This document shows positions 48,009-60,268 of a stretch of DNA of 64,000 nucleotides, piece after piece. The notes below the pieces were generated by a model. It was not told the origin of the DNA. It did no database searches and saw only the letters and a program-made list of their open reading frames with translations. The stretch covers positions 377,001 to 441,000 of the forward strand of contig CM033393.1 of assembly GCA_019426215.1 (NCBI GenBank), in the 5' to 3' direction. Origin of the DNA: Buddleja alternifolia. Its lineage: Eukaryota; Streptophyta; Magnoliopsida; Lamiales; Scrophulariaceae. Both the position numbers and the translations under genes were made by a program. The first letter of the stretch is position 1. Every line of letters begins with the position of its first letter.

Positions 48009-50200
48009 ATGGTGAGTACCAGAAGCAGAGGGAGAGGGAGACCCAAAAAATATGAGAAGAACAAACAACAAGAACTTGTAGAAGAAGAAGCAAGAGGCAA
48101 TGGAGAGTACGAAGAATCTCGAGCACAAAGAATCAAAGAAAACACCGAGAGAATGAAGAGCCTCGGCATTTTTGACCTCTCCAAGAAGCTCAAGCCTCCC
48201 TCCTCTTCTTCTCTCCACAAAACTAAAAAGCCCATTTCAACAGCCACCACACCTTCTAATCATCCCCCCAGGCGCTCTTCTAGGTACATACATATATATA
48301 TGACTTTTACATTTATGTGTTATATGTTACTGTATCCTATCTGTGTGTAGGGTTTTGATGTGGGGGAGTACCGTAATGTATTTTTGATATGATGGGGGGT
48401 AAATATGGGTTTTTGTTGTGTGTGTTATAAGGTTGAAAGATATGCCTCAAGTAAGTTACAAGGAAAACAGGACATCAAAGGAGGAGAAGTCAGTGAAGAA
48501 GAATGTGGAGATCCATATACCAGAAGGTGAGAAGCCTGAGATTTACACGGAGGAAGATGAGAAGCTGTTGGGTCATTCTAAGTCTGTTTGGACTCTCTTA
48601 CTTGACGGCTATGACGAAGATGGAATGCGGATCTACGACCCTGTTCAGGGCAAGTCTTGCCACCAATGCAGGTACCTATCAATATTGTTGTTCCACGTTT
48701 TGTACATGTTTACTTCTCTAGTTTCGATTTTGCTTCTTGTTTTATTTGACTTCAAGTGGCTGAGTTCTTAATCTGACAAGAGTGAGTGGTTGAAAGTAGT
48801 AAAATCACAACGCATTTTCATTATCTATGAACCCCCTTATGCATTTACATTTGAGAATTACCTTTGTCTGAGTGACACAGCAATGAGCTCGACTTTTAAA
48901 TATATTGTTAGTAATTATTGATTGATTTTTCGATAAACAAATCTGTTACATCTACTGTTTTTATTGTAGTTGTTTGATAAGAGTTTCTTCTTGATCCTTT
49001 CCATTTGATGATCATTTTACGTTAATTTGCAGTTTTTACGACACTTATCTCTTCGGACCTTAATTAGGTATAAATGATAATGATTGAACTTTGCAGACAA
49101 AAGACTCTGGGACATCGCACTGAATGCAGCAAGTGCAACATGGTGGCTGGGCAATTTTGTGGAGATTGCTTATACATGAGGTTTAAGCATGTTTCTTCGT
49201 GTTTATTTTTTCCACTTTCCTATGTAACTACAAGTTTTGTGTTTCACTTTGTTTTTTAATACAACGTGGTTGATTTTTATCAATTCATGTGTTGCTTTTG
49301 TTATAGATGATTAAATTTATTTTCACTTGAAGAATTTAAACATAATGAACAGAGTACTAGAGAGATTTTTGATGTCCTTTTGTTGCTTCACTCATGCATG
49401 ATCAAGTCCTTTGACCGGGTTCTTCCTGTACTCTGGTTTTGCATTTTTATTTTCTTTAATTATTACGGCTGAAGGTACAAAAGATTGCCCTATAGCTATA
49501 CTGAATGAAAGCAAAATTTTCTGTAAATGGTAGTCTTAATTTGTTTGGTTCATATATGTGAATTTTCAGGTATGGGGAGAATGTCATAGAAGTGAATCAG
49601 AATCCCGATTGGGTCTGCCCCGTATGTCGTGGAATATGCAATTGCAGTCGCTGCAGACGAGATAAAGGATGGGAACCTACTGGAGCTATCTACAGGAAGG
49701 TAAATTTCATGCCTTTAACTGCCTTGTTTGTTTCTTGAGGGATCCTGCTATCACCTCAAATCCCTTTTGCAATATCAGCTATGAGCTAATTCATCATAAT
49801 TATCAATATCTCTATCGATTTTAACATGGTAAGGGGATTGAAAGGGATGACGTGGTTGAATCACTGGTAATTGATGGTATTCTTGGCTAAGCACAAGGGT
49901 GTTTCAAATCTTCAGGTAGTGACCCTCGGTTACAAATCCGTGGCGCATTACCTCATTCAAACACGTCGTGGGCAATCAATTGTGGAAGTGGAGGGCTCTG
50001 CGAATTCAAAATCTGAAGATGAATTACTTGCAATTGAAGATGGAAAAGAAGAATCACCTGATGCACTTTCTATGCCACCATCTGGTGCCAAGAGTAACGA
50101 AATAGAAGTAGATGATATGAAACTGGACAATGATGAAGAATATAGAGATGATTATGAGGAGGGTAACGAAGATGTTGATGGTGAAAATGCTAGTCAGTGA
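48009..50200 (+). CDS. CDCA7-like zf-4CXXC_R1 protein (5 exons, 337 aa)
   Basis: Exons: 48009-48283, 48432-48671, 49097-49180, 49570-49699, 49916-50200. All are GT-AG with a continuous frame of 1014 bases. The N-terminus carries an AT-hook-like RGRGRPKK (7-14) and a basic region. The C-terminal half holds the zf-4CXXC_R1 domain (about 165-265) with the CxxC pairs CHQC, CSKC, CGDC, CPVC and CNCSRC, then the family segment LGYKSVAHYLIQTRR, then an acidic tail. This domain defines the CDCA7/R1 family: nuclear proteins that, in animals and by recent reports in Arabidopsis, work with HELLS/DDM1 remodelers in chromatin DNA methylation. The start of exon 5 is a choice: 49916 restores the family spacing after YRK; an acceptor at 49898 would add six residues. 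It is convergent with the VQ gene. Confidence 0.9.
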
Positions 50201-50673
50201 TTTCTGAGCAACACATTTATTGACTCGAAAAATTAACCCAGAATCTAAGTTCTAAAGCTGTTTTTTTGTCTGTGCTGCTAGAAGAGCATTATGAACATGG
50301 CCAATTTTTTGTCAACTAAGAATTGCTTAAAATGCAGGTGCCTTATTTGATTTTGCATATGAATGTGAATGATGTAGAGCAGTGGTGCTAGTTTACTTTT
50401 GTTGAGGTAGGATCATTCTGTAAAGAAACTTCATATGTAGTACTAAGGCCTTAGAAACTGTCTCTTAATGCACAATTCATGGTAATCCTTGTTTATCAAA
50501 CGAAGATTCGACAATTAAGAAACAGCATTTGTAGATTTATCTCCATTAATATCAAGTATTTAAAAAATTTCAGCAATGACAAAATGCTGAGATATTTTTT
50601 CAAAATCATAGGTAAGCTACACTAATAGTATTCATATATAATGTATGTATGTAAGTATGTTTGGTAATTGCCA

Positions 50674-51273
50674 TTATATACAATCAAGGGGAGTAGCAGT
50701 AGCAGGAGAAGCTTGAGGAAACAAAGGAAGCAGCTCCGGTTCAGCTGCAATTCTCTGTTTGGACGGGTGCAGATAAAACCGCTTATCTTCAATAGCTTTC
50801 TCTTCTTCTCCCCGGTTCAGCTCAACTGTCGTTGGAGAAGCTCGTTTATTCGAACACCTCATAAAAACCGGTGTGCTTAATGGGCTGACCTGTAAACTAC
50901 TCGGAGGGCTCAGCAATATCACACTTGATGGGCTTGCGGGGCAGCTCCATGGGCTGGCCCAATAACCTCCTATCGGGCTTCCTCCACATAATATGGGTGG
51001 GCTTGATGGTATCTTGGGCTGTTGAAATTGGAATCCAACGGGCTTTGCGATTTCAATTTTGGGTTTGGTGTATTTTCTGCGCTCGTGGAGCTTTTGGGCT
51101 GGTTTCGGTGCAGGAGACTTAGCTGGTGGTGGGCCTTCATTTCCTGATGGGCCGGTTAAGCGTTGGACCAGGTCTCGGAAGCAAGTCGAGTCGGCCTGCA
51201 CGAATGTTGTCCCGGGTTTGGAGCCACCATCTCCACCCCCGCCACCTGGACTTTTGATGACTGATCTGGGCAT
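50674..51273 (-). CDS. VQ-motif protein, intronless, 199 aa
   Basis: The single exon contains the VQ signature FRDLVQRLTG (residues 32-41, FxxxVQxLTG), preceded by a glycine-rich N-terminus and followed by a basic ERRKYTKPKIEI block and proline/serine-rich sequence with several SP sites, ending near FYLHPS and a short tail. This layout matches the plant VQ4/VQ31-type subgroup. VQ proteins bind WRKY transcription factors in the nucleus and are often MAP-kinase substrates, which suits the SP sites. It lies tail-to-tail with the CDCA7-like gene, 473 bases apart. Upstream DNA has a W-box and G-box cluster (52143-52320). Confidence 0.9.
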   Translation of the reverse strand: MPRSVIKSPGGGGGDGGSKPGTTFVQADSTCFRDLVQRLTGPSGNEGPPPAKSPAPKPAQKLHERRKYTKPKIEIAKPVGFQFQQPKIPSSPPILCGGSPIGGYWASPWSCPASPSSVILLSPPSSLQVSPLSTPVFMRCSNKRASPTTVELNRGEEEKAIEDKRFYLHPSKQRIAAEPELLPLFPQASPATATPLDCI

Positions 51274-51391
51274 ACTGCTTGATGTTTTTTATTCAGATGT
51301 TTGTTATGGTCACCTGCTTAGTAAAATTTCTGTTTCTACTGTCTTTATCTCCCTGCCTAAAAAAGTTGAAGACAAGGAAAACAAAAGATAA

Positions 51392-52142
51392 ATAAATAAA
51401 CATAGATCAAATTAAAACGGGATAATTACGTGCACACCCCTCATTTAGGTGATTATATATCACGAGCCTTTGCAAATTACCAAGATAATTGTTTTAAAAT
51501 TGTAATATATATGTTTTTCACTGACTTGGAATGGACTTCTTATAATTTTTTTTACTAATATCAGAGATTATAAATATTTCTTAAATTCATGAGTATATAT
51601 TTCCTAATTCTGGTCTCGTGCATGGGATGGGTGTGTAGTTTATACAAATAAAAGGTGGCGGGCGAAGAAAAAGAACCAAAAAACTAATTCTGAAGCATAT
51701 GCGAATCTTAAAAGAAATTAAAACACACAACAATCTAAGAAACTTTGTTAGGATCTAATGATGTTTAATTCCATGCTTATAGTACATAAACAGCAAAATG
51801 GCACGAAAGTTTCACGTCGTTTAGTCTGCTGGATGCATATAAACATTGTAATCATTCATACATAAAACGGCCTTTTATCGTACCTCTTGATTTATTTGGA
51901 GGAACATAAGATGGAGAAAATTAACGACGAACCAGAAGAATTGGCGAGGACAAATTCGGCTTTCAACATAAAAAAAAATCTGATTTAAATTGTCTGATGT
52001 ATTTCGAAATTTGTCCTGTAATACGATTTTTTCTCCTCGTCGAAAATGTCGGCAAAAGACCAGAATATATATACGTATATTACTTCTTCATGCATGGAAG
52101 TAATGTGTGAGTATATACCCTAATGACCAGGGAGTCTTATTG
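51392..52142. other. Proximal upstream region of the VQ gene
   Basis: AT-rich with no gene. 51415-51650 has a vague inverted arrangement ('gggataattacgtgcacaccc' against 'gatgggtgtgtagttta') that could be a worn MITE of the 27941 family. Confidence 0.4.
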
Positions 52143-52320
52143 TTGACTATTTGATACATCAAAGACCATTTTGACTTTCATGCCTTCCATTCATTTGACT
52201 CGTAAAAATGTCACCACGTGCCTCAGTTGTTTTCTCTGTCCATCTCTACCTCCTAACCACTCATCATAAAGAGTTTCCATTGACTCATTCGTACGTTCGA
52301 TTTTGACACAAATATTGACC
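52143..52320. promoter_or_regulatory. W-box cluster with a G-box, upstream of the VQ gene
   Basis: TTGACT/TTGACC (W-box TTGACY) occurs at 52143, 52171, 52195, 52280 and 52315, plus TTGACA at 52303, all on the plus strand, and CACGTG at 52215-52220. They lie about 0.87-1.05 kb upstream of the VQ start codon. WRKY factors bind W-boxes, which would fit feedback regulation of a WRKY partner; binding is inferred. Confidence 0.5.
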
Positions 52321-53690
52321 TTTGGACGTCCTACGTACTTAATTATCGTATTTATATTCATTTCATACAAAAGGAACGTCTCTTATGAATATTCACATGA
52401 ATTAAGAAAAGTTAATATTTTTACCTTTTATCCCAAAATTGGCTTCTCTTACAAAAATAATTAAAATATTTATAGTTTAAATTTTACTATAATCTTTCCA
52501 TTCAAAAATCGATCTTTCTATATTAATGGAAGTTTAAGAAAGGCTGCTGATAATGCCAGAGCTCTTTTCCTCATGCCAGCAAATTCAACAATACCCCAAT
52601 TATGCCCGTCATCGGTCAATAGAATAAGTTTGGAAAATAGTAAACAATCTCTCTCCTTGTAAATAATAGAATGATTCATACTATTTCTCTCTCTTTCATT
52701 ATCTAATTGTAGATCTTATCTCACTTTAGTGGAAAATTTAATACGTATTTTTCTCTTTATCTCCTCAGTCAACGATTTTCTTCATCTGTAAATTATTTAC
52801 ACAAATCAAGAATCCTAATTTTGGTTGATGAGTGCTTGTTTCAATTTTCAAAAGCTAACAAATGAAAATTATATTAAGTATTTCTTCAAGAACCAATTGC
52901 ATTAAGATGATTCTAACAAGATGAGAGTTCTTTTTAATGTTTTAATATAATAAATTTTAATACACCATATGTCTTAAAAGTTTGTATTCAATCATTTATA
53001 ATTCTGCATTATTATATAATATATATTTTTTAGATTATTGTTGAACACTTCCATTTTTCTGCATTGGTCAAAAACAAGAGCAAACACTTTGATAGATGCG
53101 ATATTCAGAAGATTCAAGTATTTCATACATCTGAGTTGTAGTTTTCATCTCCTTTCTTGTTTCTAACACTTTGTTTTTTTTCTTCAATTTATAATTTAGA
53201 CTACTAATTTATAAAACTTATTTTGATAGCATCTATAATCCTTTACCATTTTATTATTCTTTTGGAAATTTTTGATCGATGTAAATTTATTTATTATTTT
53301 ATCTACATACTTTCTGAATGCTAACTTAAAAATTAAGAGGATAAATGGATAAAACGAATCAAATTGCTAAGGTAAATTTTAATGCCTACACATCCTTATA
53401 ATGTATAATATTATATATTGATTGTACAATTGATTCAGACTTTTATGAATTACCTATATAACTGTATAACATAAGATGGCACTTAAGAGTATGTAGATGA
53501 TCATAGTATATTATAATAAAGGAAAAGTTTTTTGTGCAAGCAAATTGTCTGCATTCTTACCATGTGTAATATTAGGCATAGGAAAAAGCAATATTAACTT
53601 GGAAGTAATTGCTTCAAAAGAAAAAAAAACAAAAAACGAATTGGAACTAATATCATAGCTGGGTCCCATGCGAATTAATTTTACTCTCTC
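52321..53690. other. Intergenic, no gene seen
   Basis: Strongly AT-rich sequence with only short frames and no recognised repeats. Confidence 0.5.
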
Positions 53691-56600
53691 TCTTTAGGGA
53701 ATAAACTTTCGGTTTTCCCTTCGCAAGTTGGAAATCAAACTCCAAGCTCAATACTTTGATATTTTAAGACAAGAGTTGTTTTGGAAACAGAAATCTTGGG
53801 CCCAATGGCTCTGAGCAGGGGACTTGAACACTTGGTTTTTCCATCTTTCGGCCATGAATCGACAAGGGAAAGCCAAAGTGCATGCCTTGGAACGAAAAGA
53901 CGGACAAATGGAAACTAATCAACTTATCCTCAAGCAAATGGCGGTTCAGTACTATAAGATTCTTTGTGGGCAAGGGGACCCCGCGAAACCATACACAAGG
54001 ACGCCGGGATTCCCACAGCTTCAGGGTCAACACTTCAAGAGCTTATCCAGACCGGTAACAAAAGCGGAAGTGAAAAAAGCCTTATGGGATATGAGTCCTT
54101 CTAAGTCTCCGGGGCCAGACGGAATTCAACCTATGTTCTACAATGCTGTTGGGATACTGTGGGTGATGACGTGTTTCAGATGGTACAGGCAGCCCATCAA
54201 TTAGGTAAAACGGATCCCTGTCTGAATAAACCTCGTATTGTTATAATTCCGAAAGTCAAAAACCCAACACAACTTTCACAGTTTCGTCCAATTAGTCTGA
54301 CGAATGTAAGCCTAAAAGTTATTACAAAAACTTTGGCTAATCGCATTAAGGAGTTTATTGATGATCTTATTCCTCGGTCTCAGAGTAGCTTTATCCTGGG
54401 TAGGCAAACTATAGATAATGTGTTAATTACCCAAGAGATATTGCATGATTTCCGTCGTTTAAAAGGAAAAAAAAGTTTTCTTCATAGCCAAAATTGATTT
54501 CGAAAAGGTTTACGATCGTATTAATTGGAGTTTCCTTGAAAATGTGTTGAATGAGATTGGTTTCCCTACGAATTGGATCACGCTTATTATGGAGTGTACC
54601 ACCCGCGCCCAGCTGTCCCTGTTATGGAATGGCGAAGCAACGGAGTGGTTCACCCCTAAGCGTGGTCTAAGACAAGGGGACCCCCTGTCGCCTTATCTGT
54701 TCATTTTTTGTGTGCAGAAACTAGGTTGCCTTATTGATTTGGCGGTGCGGGAAAGGAAATGGAGGCCCGTCCCTACCTCAAAACATGGCCCGTGTATTTC
54801 CCACTTAATGTTTGTCGATGATTTGTTACTTTTTGGGGAGGTCACGGTCCAGCAGGCCTCGACAGCTATGACGACGTTGCAACACTATTGCAACCTCTCG
54901 GGTCAAGCTGTTAATGCACACAAATCCAAGCTCTTCCTATCCAACAGTGTGAAAGTGGAAACTAAACTCCGCATCAGTACCATCACGAGACTTGGAATTA
55001 CTGCAAACTTGGGTCGCTACCTGGGGGTCCCTCTCCATCATGGACAAATTTTAAGCAGGGACTACGAGTTTTTAGTGGAACGAGTGAAGAAAAGACTGCA
55101 GGGTTGGAAACGGAAACACCTGTCCCTTGCAGGCCATGTGACATTGATAAAGTCAGTGACAGAAACGATCTCGTCGTATCATATGCAAACTATGAGGCTA
55201 CCATTAGGAGTTTGTGATGCAATTGACAAGGCGAATAGACAGTTCCTATGGGGCGGCTCGGAAGGAGAAATGAAGATGTACTTGGTAAATTGGGATACCG
55301 TTTGTACACCAAAAAAGCGAGGGGGACTGGGACTACGACACTCTCCGGTCACGAATTTGGCACTGTTGGGAAAACTGGGGTGGAAGCTCCTTAAAGACGA
55401 GGATAGTTTGTGGGTTCAAGTGTTTAAACATAAGTACATACAAAGGCAAAGGGCCCATGCTAAAAACGCGACGTCGGCTACGTGGCGAAGTATCCAATCG
55501 GTTATCCCCCTACTAAAATCGGGCATCAAATGGCTTGTGGGGACGGGGGAAAAATAAATTTTTGGGAAGACATTTGGCTCGGAGATACTTTGTTAGCTTC
55601 CCGTTGTGTGGAACCGATCCCACATGAGGAGATTCGTCACACCGTAGCTCACTACTAGATACGGGGACTTGGCTGGGATTAGGATTTGTTACAGGGCTTG
55701 TCAGCGAGTGATAAGGTTCGGATACAAGAGGTTGATTTAGATCAAATGTCAGATCAGATTGACAAGCCGAGATGGTTATTTTCCTCTGATGGGCGGTATA
55801 GCTGTAGAAGTGCTTACAAGGCTTTGACTCAGACATCAGATACAGCTAGGGAAGATAGATCTTGGCGGAAAGTTTGGAAGGTCCCGGGAGCGCATCGGAG
55901 ACGAACGTTCTTATGGCTACTCAGACATAACAAAGTGATCACTAACTCGGCATTAAAGGCTCGGGGAATAGCAGCCACAGACAGTTGTCCCATTTGTGGG
56001 ACCGAACTGGATACCCCATTGCATGCAATTCGTGATTGTTATTGGACAAAAAAAAATTGGCTTCAGCTGGTGCATCCTAATTATCACTGTTCTTTCTTTT
56101 CAGGCACAACGAAGGAATGGATTGACTGGAATCTCTCACACGTAATAAACAGGTACGATTGGTGTGATAAATGGGACCTTGTTTTTGCTGAGACTCTTGT
56201 TTTCCTTTGGCAGGTACGAAATGAAGTGACTCATGGTACCCGAGAGGAGGTTCCCACCGGGGAACTAGATATGTTACGTAAAAGAATTGACGATACCATT
56301 AACACCCTTAACTTCGATCCAGACGTGATGTATCAGCAGATACACACGGGTTGGCAGTATCCGGCACCCGGCTACACCAAGCAGAATATTGATGCAGCAG
56401 TGACTTCGGGGGGCCAGGCAGGGGTTGGAGGTACTCTTCGAGATGAGCATGGAACTTGGTTAAGGGGGTTCAGTGGTCTCATTGACCCGTGCTCGTCTTT
56501 GGAGGCTGAGATGCGTGCCATTCTAGTGGGGCTAGAGATGGCGTGAGTTATAGGGACAAGAAAAGTGATCGTTGAATCAGACTGCATAGCCGCACTTAAT

Positions 56601-56917
56601 AGCATTGTGGACGCTTCCATGGAACATCACCACTTTGATGTGATTTCCCGCATTCGTAGTGTGCAAAGTCTAGACTGGGATGTCTCTTTTCATTTCATTT
56701 GGCGAGAAGCAAATTAAGTGGCTGACACTTTAGCAAAAATGGGTATTCACACTCATATACACCACACGGATGCACCTTACTCACAAGTCTATCACCTCTT
56801 AGATAATGATAGAGCTGGCCTTACGTGGCCTCGTCTTGTGACTACTAGCCCGGGTTTGTCGGGCTAACATATATTGTGTTTTTGTTGGGTACCCCACTTT
56901 CGGAATGAAAAAAAAAT
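53691..56917 (+). pseudogene. L1-type LINE, 5'-truncated ORF2 (RT, zf-RVT, RNase H)
   Basis: Frames 53824-54204, 54159-54497, 54544-55557 and 55686-56546 make one ORF2 broken by frameshifts near 54175 and 54490 and by stops near 55650 and 56547. Recognisable parts are SKSPGPDGI, RPISLTNV, an LRQGDPLSPYLF block, the RT active site FVDDLL, a zinc-finger segment (CPICG...PLHAIRDC) and RNase H, including SLEAEMRA and VESD. The endonuclease is missing. The copy ends in a short poly(A) near 56908, and 'tttactctct' occurs at both borders (about 53680 and 56917) as a likely target duplication. Confidence 0.88.
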
Positions 56918-57161
56918 TTACTCTCTTTCCTTGGTTTCCTTATACACGTGGGTAGTCGATTCATTGATTTAAGTTTTATTAAATGAGTTTTTGACCAATG
57001 AGGGGGTATGATTGAGATATTGTTGAATTTGCTCTGGCATAAGGAAAAGTGTCCTGCCTTTATCAGCAACCTTTAAGAAGTGTATTTATTGGTGTGCAAA
57101 ACAATACAAAATTAACCAGGCATACCTAGTGTCAAACAATATCAAATTAACTCATTACATG

Positions 57162-57309
57162 GGAAAACACTTGGATGCACCCGGTGTGCTCTCATTTGGG
57201 TGCACTCACACATATAAAAAATATAATAAAATAATATATTCAATATAATAATAAGTTATATAATATTTTATTATATTTTTATGTGTGTGGGTGCACCCAA
57301 GTATTTTCT
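57162..57309. mobile_element. Mutator-like MITE, 148 bp
   Basis: The ends GGAAAACACTTGGATGCACCC-like and its near complement fold into a hairpin. A 9-bp exact duplication CATTACATG flanks it (57153-57161 and 57310-57318), the target length of Mutator-type elements. It lies at the tail of the minus-strand LINE. Confidence 0.85.
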
Positions 57310-57318
57310 CATTACATG

Positions 57319-58935
57319 CCATATTTTTTCAACAAGGACAGTAACGCTACTTCTACCAACTCGAAATAATCTCTTATTACTTTCAATCCATAAAAAGTAA
57401 ACCATAGCTGCGAATAAATATCATTTTTTACCACTTAATAGAGACTTGGCGTTACTTACTCTCATGACCATTGCATAGTATCCTCCCATTGCTCCGTGAC
57501 ACATTTTAGGCAGTTGTGCCCAGCTCCCTAAGAACATCTCGCAAATATGGGCATTGAAAGAAGAGGTGATTCCTACTTTCCACATCATGCAAACATAGCA
57601 GACAACAGTCATATTCAAGATCTTTCCATGCACTTATGCCATCTCTAGTTTTCAGCCTATTCAAGAGATCAAGCCACAATATGAATCGTTGCTTAGCTAT
57701 TATCCCCTTTCCCCAAACCAACTTCCTCCTTATCACATCATCAACATGTTCGATCTCGTACAGGTAGGCTTGGTTAATAGTGAATTTTCCAGTCTTCCAT
57801 CTATTATGTTCACAGTCAACCACTTCCAAAAAATGTGATCTAATCACCAACATACGCTTCTAATACCATTAAGCAGTGTTCTTTACTTGTATATTCCAAA
57901 CAGTCCCAGATCTTATATAATACGCATGCGCTTACTTGATCCATAATGAGTCTGCTTTATTTGCAAGGTTCCATACTTGGTTGAAAACTGCAACAACATT
58001 CCACACCCCTAGTGAAATTATACCTTATCCCCCTTCCCTCTTAGGCATACACACATCCCTCCACTTCACTGATGCCTAATAGGTTCCTACAGCTTTTCCA
58101 CTCTAGAGAAAGGTCCTGCCTAACCTCTCTATCTCATGTACCATCGTGAGAGGGAGTGAAAATATTTGACTCCCGGTCATCTGTACACCAAACAAGACTT
58201 CCTGTATTAATAGAACTCTACCTGCAAAAGACAACATTTTGGATGTCCAATGAGTGATTCGACTCATGATCATCTCAATTAGGGGCTTGCAACTCCTAAT
58301 AGAGAGTCTAGTTGAAATCAATGGCACCCTCAAATATCTCATAGGCATTTTCCCTTCCACAACACCTGTACTTGACAGAATCATGTCTTTTGGAACCGCA
58401 GTCACCCCCTCCACAAATAATTTGACTCTTCTCAAGATTTGCCCCGAGTCCAGAAGCATCAAAAAACTCCTCAAATGACTGTTTGATCAATTCAATAGAC
58501 TGCCCATCACCCTCGTTGAACATCACGAGGCCATTAGCAAAGCACAGGTTGATAAGCCCCACTTTCATTCATTTGGGGTGGCATTTGAACTCTGCATTCT
58601 GACGTAGGATCTTAAATCCTCTTGTCAGATAGTCCATCACAAGCACAAACAGATATGGGCACAAACAGAGACAGTCCACTAAAAGGCAAGACTTCATTCA
58701 ATCTATTGCAAATTAACTTTGAGATGGTTTTATAAATAACAGAACAAAATGCAATAGGTCTGTAGACACTTACATTTTGACATTTAGGGATTAAGTGCAA
58801 AAGAGTGTGATTGATCTCCTTCAATATTTTTTTCTTGGCATAACAATCCATCACATCACTAGTGATCTCTTTCCCAACTATATGCCAACAGCTCTTATAA
58901 AAACCTGAAGTGCACCACCTGGACCGGGGCTCCTA
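57319..58935 (-). pseudogene. L1-type LINE fragment, minus strand
   Basis: Reading from 58935 down: a PGPGGA-like block, RPIAFCSVIYKTISKLICNR, then LCFANGLVMF at the RT active site (family LCFADDL; both aspartates are lost), an LL.GAN..KS segment, the YLRVPL..TRL and HWTSKMLSFAGR blocks, the zf-RVT region WGKGIIAKQRFILWL and C.LC..VES..HLFF.C, and a final AAMVYFLWIE tail near 57330-57400. Multiple frameshifts and stops are present. It is older than the plus-strand LINE, judging by substitutions at key residues. Confidence 0.82.
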
Positions 58936-59698
58936 AATAAAATTGAATTTTTAATATAATTAACTTTTAAAATAAAATATTTTACCAAACATGTATCATG
59001 GAAATGTAAAATAAAGAATGTATTTACGTTAGAGACACAAAAATTTCGTATTGCTTGAGTTCATACCAAATTTAGATTATTGATTCTTAACAAAAAAAAA
59101 AATAATCAAATCAAACACCTTAAGTATGGAATCAAGGACATAACAAGCACTTGATAAGACCTGAGAGCAACACATTATTTGTCATGATTTATTAAAAAGA
59201 AAAAATATCTTGATTGGCTGTTAATATTAATTTTGGAATCATGATTTTGGATGAGGCAGCTGGCTTGGGGGTTATCAGTAGCTTTCATGAATAGAATAGT
59301 AGTAAAAGCAATATGCATAGAACAAAGAAAAATTCTAGTTCGAACCTAATTTGATTAATACTAAATATAATTCATTTGAGTTTGATCAGACCAAAAATTT
59401 TCCACGCAGGACAAACATCAAGTATTACTCCGAGCAATCCGGAGGTAGCTGAGGCCAACCCAACTCCTTCATTAAATCCTATAAACTATAATGATTGCCC
59501 CCCTCATTAATTAAATTCCCAACTAATTCTTACATACACATAAATTCAAATTCACCAATTCAATATTATTATGATTATTATTACTATATCATTGTCCTGT
59601 ATAGTACCAAAAAAATTATCATTCTTCATAAAGTATTTCTCCATCTTAATTTTGTCTTAAATGATAAAAATTTTGAGCTAGAACCATAGTTGAGACAT
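58936..59698. other. Intergenic / upstream region
   Basis: AT-rich; probably holds the promoter of the gene at 59699. No other gene or repeat recognised. Confidence 0.5.
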
Positions 59699-60268
59699 AT
59701 GGTTACCGATGAGTTCACCTTCCCCGTTATTACAAACAACAACGTTGCAGTCAATCTCACAGTTTTGCCACCACTTTGGAGGATCTCTTCTATCAACAAT
59801 AACAATTCTGCAGACGCTGAATTGGAGCTCCAAGAAAATGGGAGGAAAAGAACAAGGATTTTCAGAAGAAGTTTCATAGAAATAGAAGCCCAAATTGGCA
59901 AAGTTGAAGAAGAAGAAGAAGAAGAAGAAGAATACGACGACGTAAAGGCAAAGGCAGAAGAAGAGAAGATGGACATGTTGTGGGAGGATTTCAACGATAA
60001 TTTACATTTACAACTACAAGGGGCTGTTAATAGTTGTTCTTCTACTTCTTCTGCTTGCTCAGGTTATGAATTTGAGCGTAACAATAACAATAATAATTAT
60101 TATAACGGGGAAGAATTTGGAAGCAGAGAAGAGAGTACTGATGATATTGTGCATGATCACAATACCCCAACAAAGAAGAAGAATTTTGAAGTAGTAGTAG
60201 TGAAGATGTTGAAGAAGCTTTCTTTGCTCCAAAATATGGCTAAGATCAAGAAAAGAAGTCCTCACTAA
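59699..60268 (+). CDS. Small acidic plant protein of unknown function, 189 aa
   Basis: Single open exon. The first in-frame ATG is at 59699; three upstream in-frame codons start at a TTG and are not a plausible start. The protein has a RRSFIEIEAQIG segment (about 58-70), a run of glutamates (GAA repeat, 59904-59932), a KMDMLWEDFND motif, serine-rich and asparagine-rich stretches, and a basic C-terminus with KMLKKLSLLQNMAKIKKR. The WEDFN motif plus basic C-terminal leucine-rich helix recalls small plant proteins annotated as uncharacterised or as rapidly elicited defence proteins, but I cannot name the family. There is no signal peptide or membrane segment. Confidence 0.72.
   Translation: MVTDEFTFPVITNNNVAVNLTVLPPLWRISSINNNNSADAELELQENGRKRTRIFRRSFIEIEAQIGKVEEEEEEEEEYDDVKAKAEEEKMDMLWEDFNDNLHLQLQGAVNSCSSTSSACSGYEFERNNNNNNYYNGEEFGSREESTDDIVHDHNTPTKKKNFEVVVVKMLKKLSLLQNMAKIKKRSPH

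Noticed and set aside
47895..48250. Three overlapping minus-strand frames opposite exon 1 of the CDCA7-like gene
   Set aside because: Shadows of the coding exon and the GA tract; the plus-strand frame has the conserved domain and splice sites.
50668..51391. Plus-strand frames opposite the VQ gene
   Set aside because: Antisense shadows; only the minus strand carries the VQ motif.
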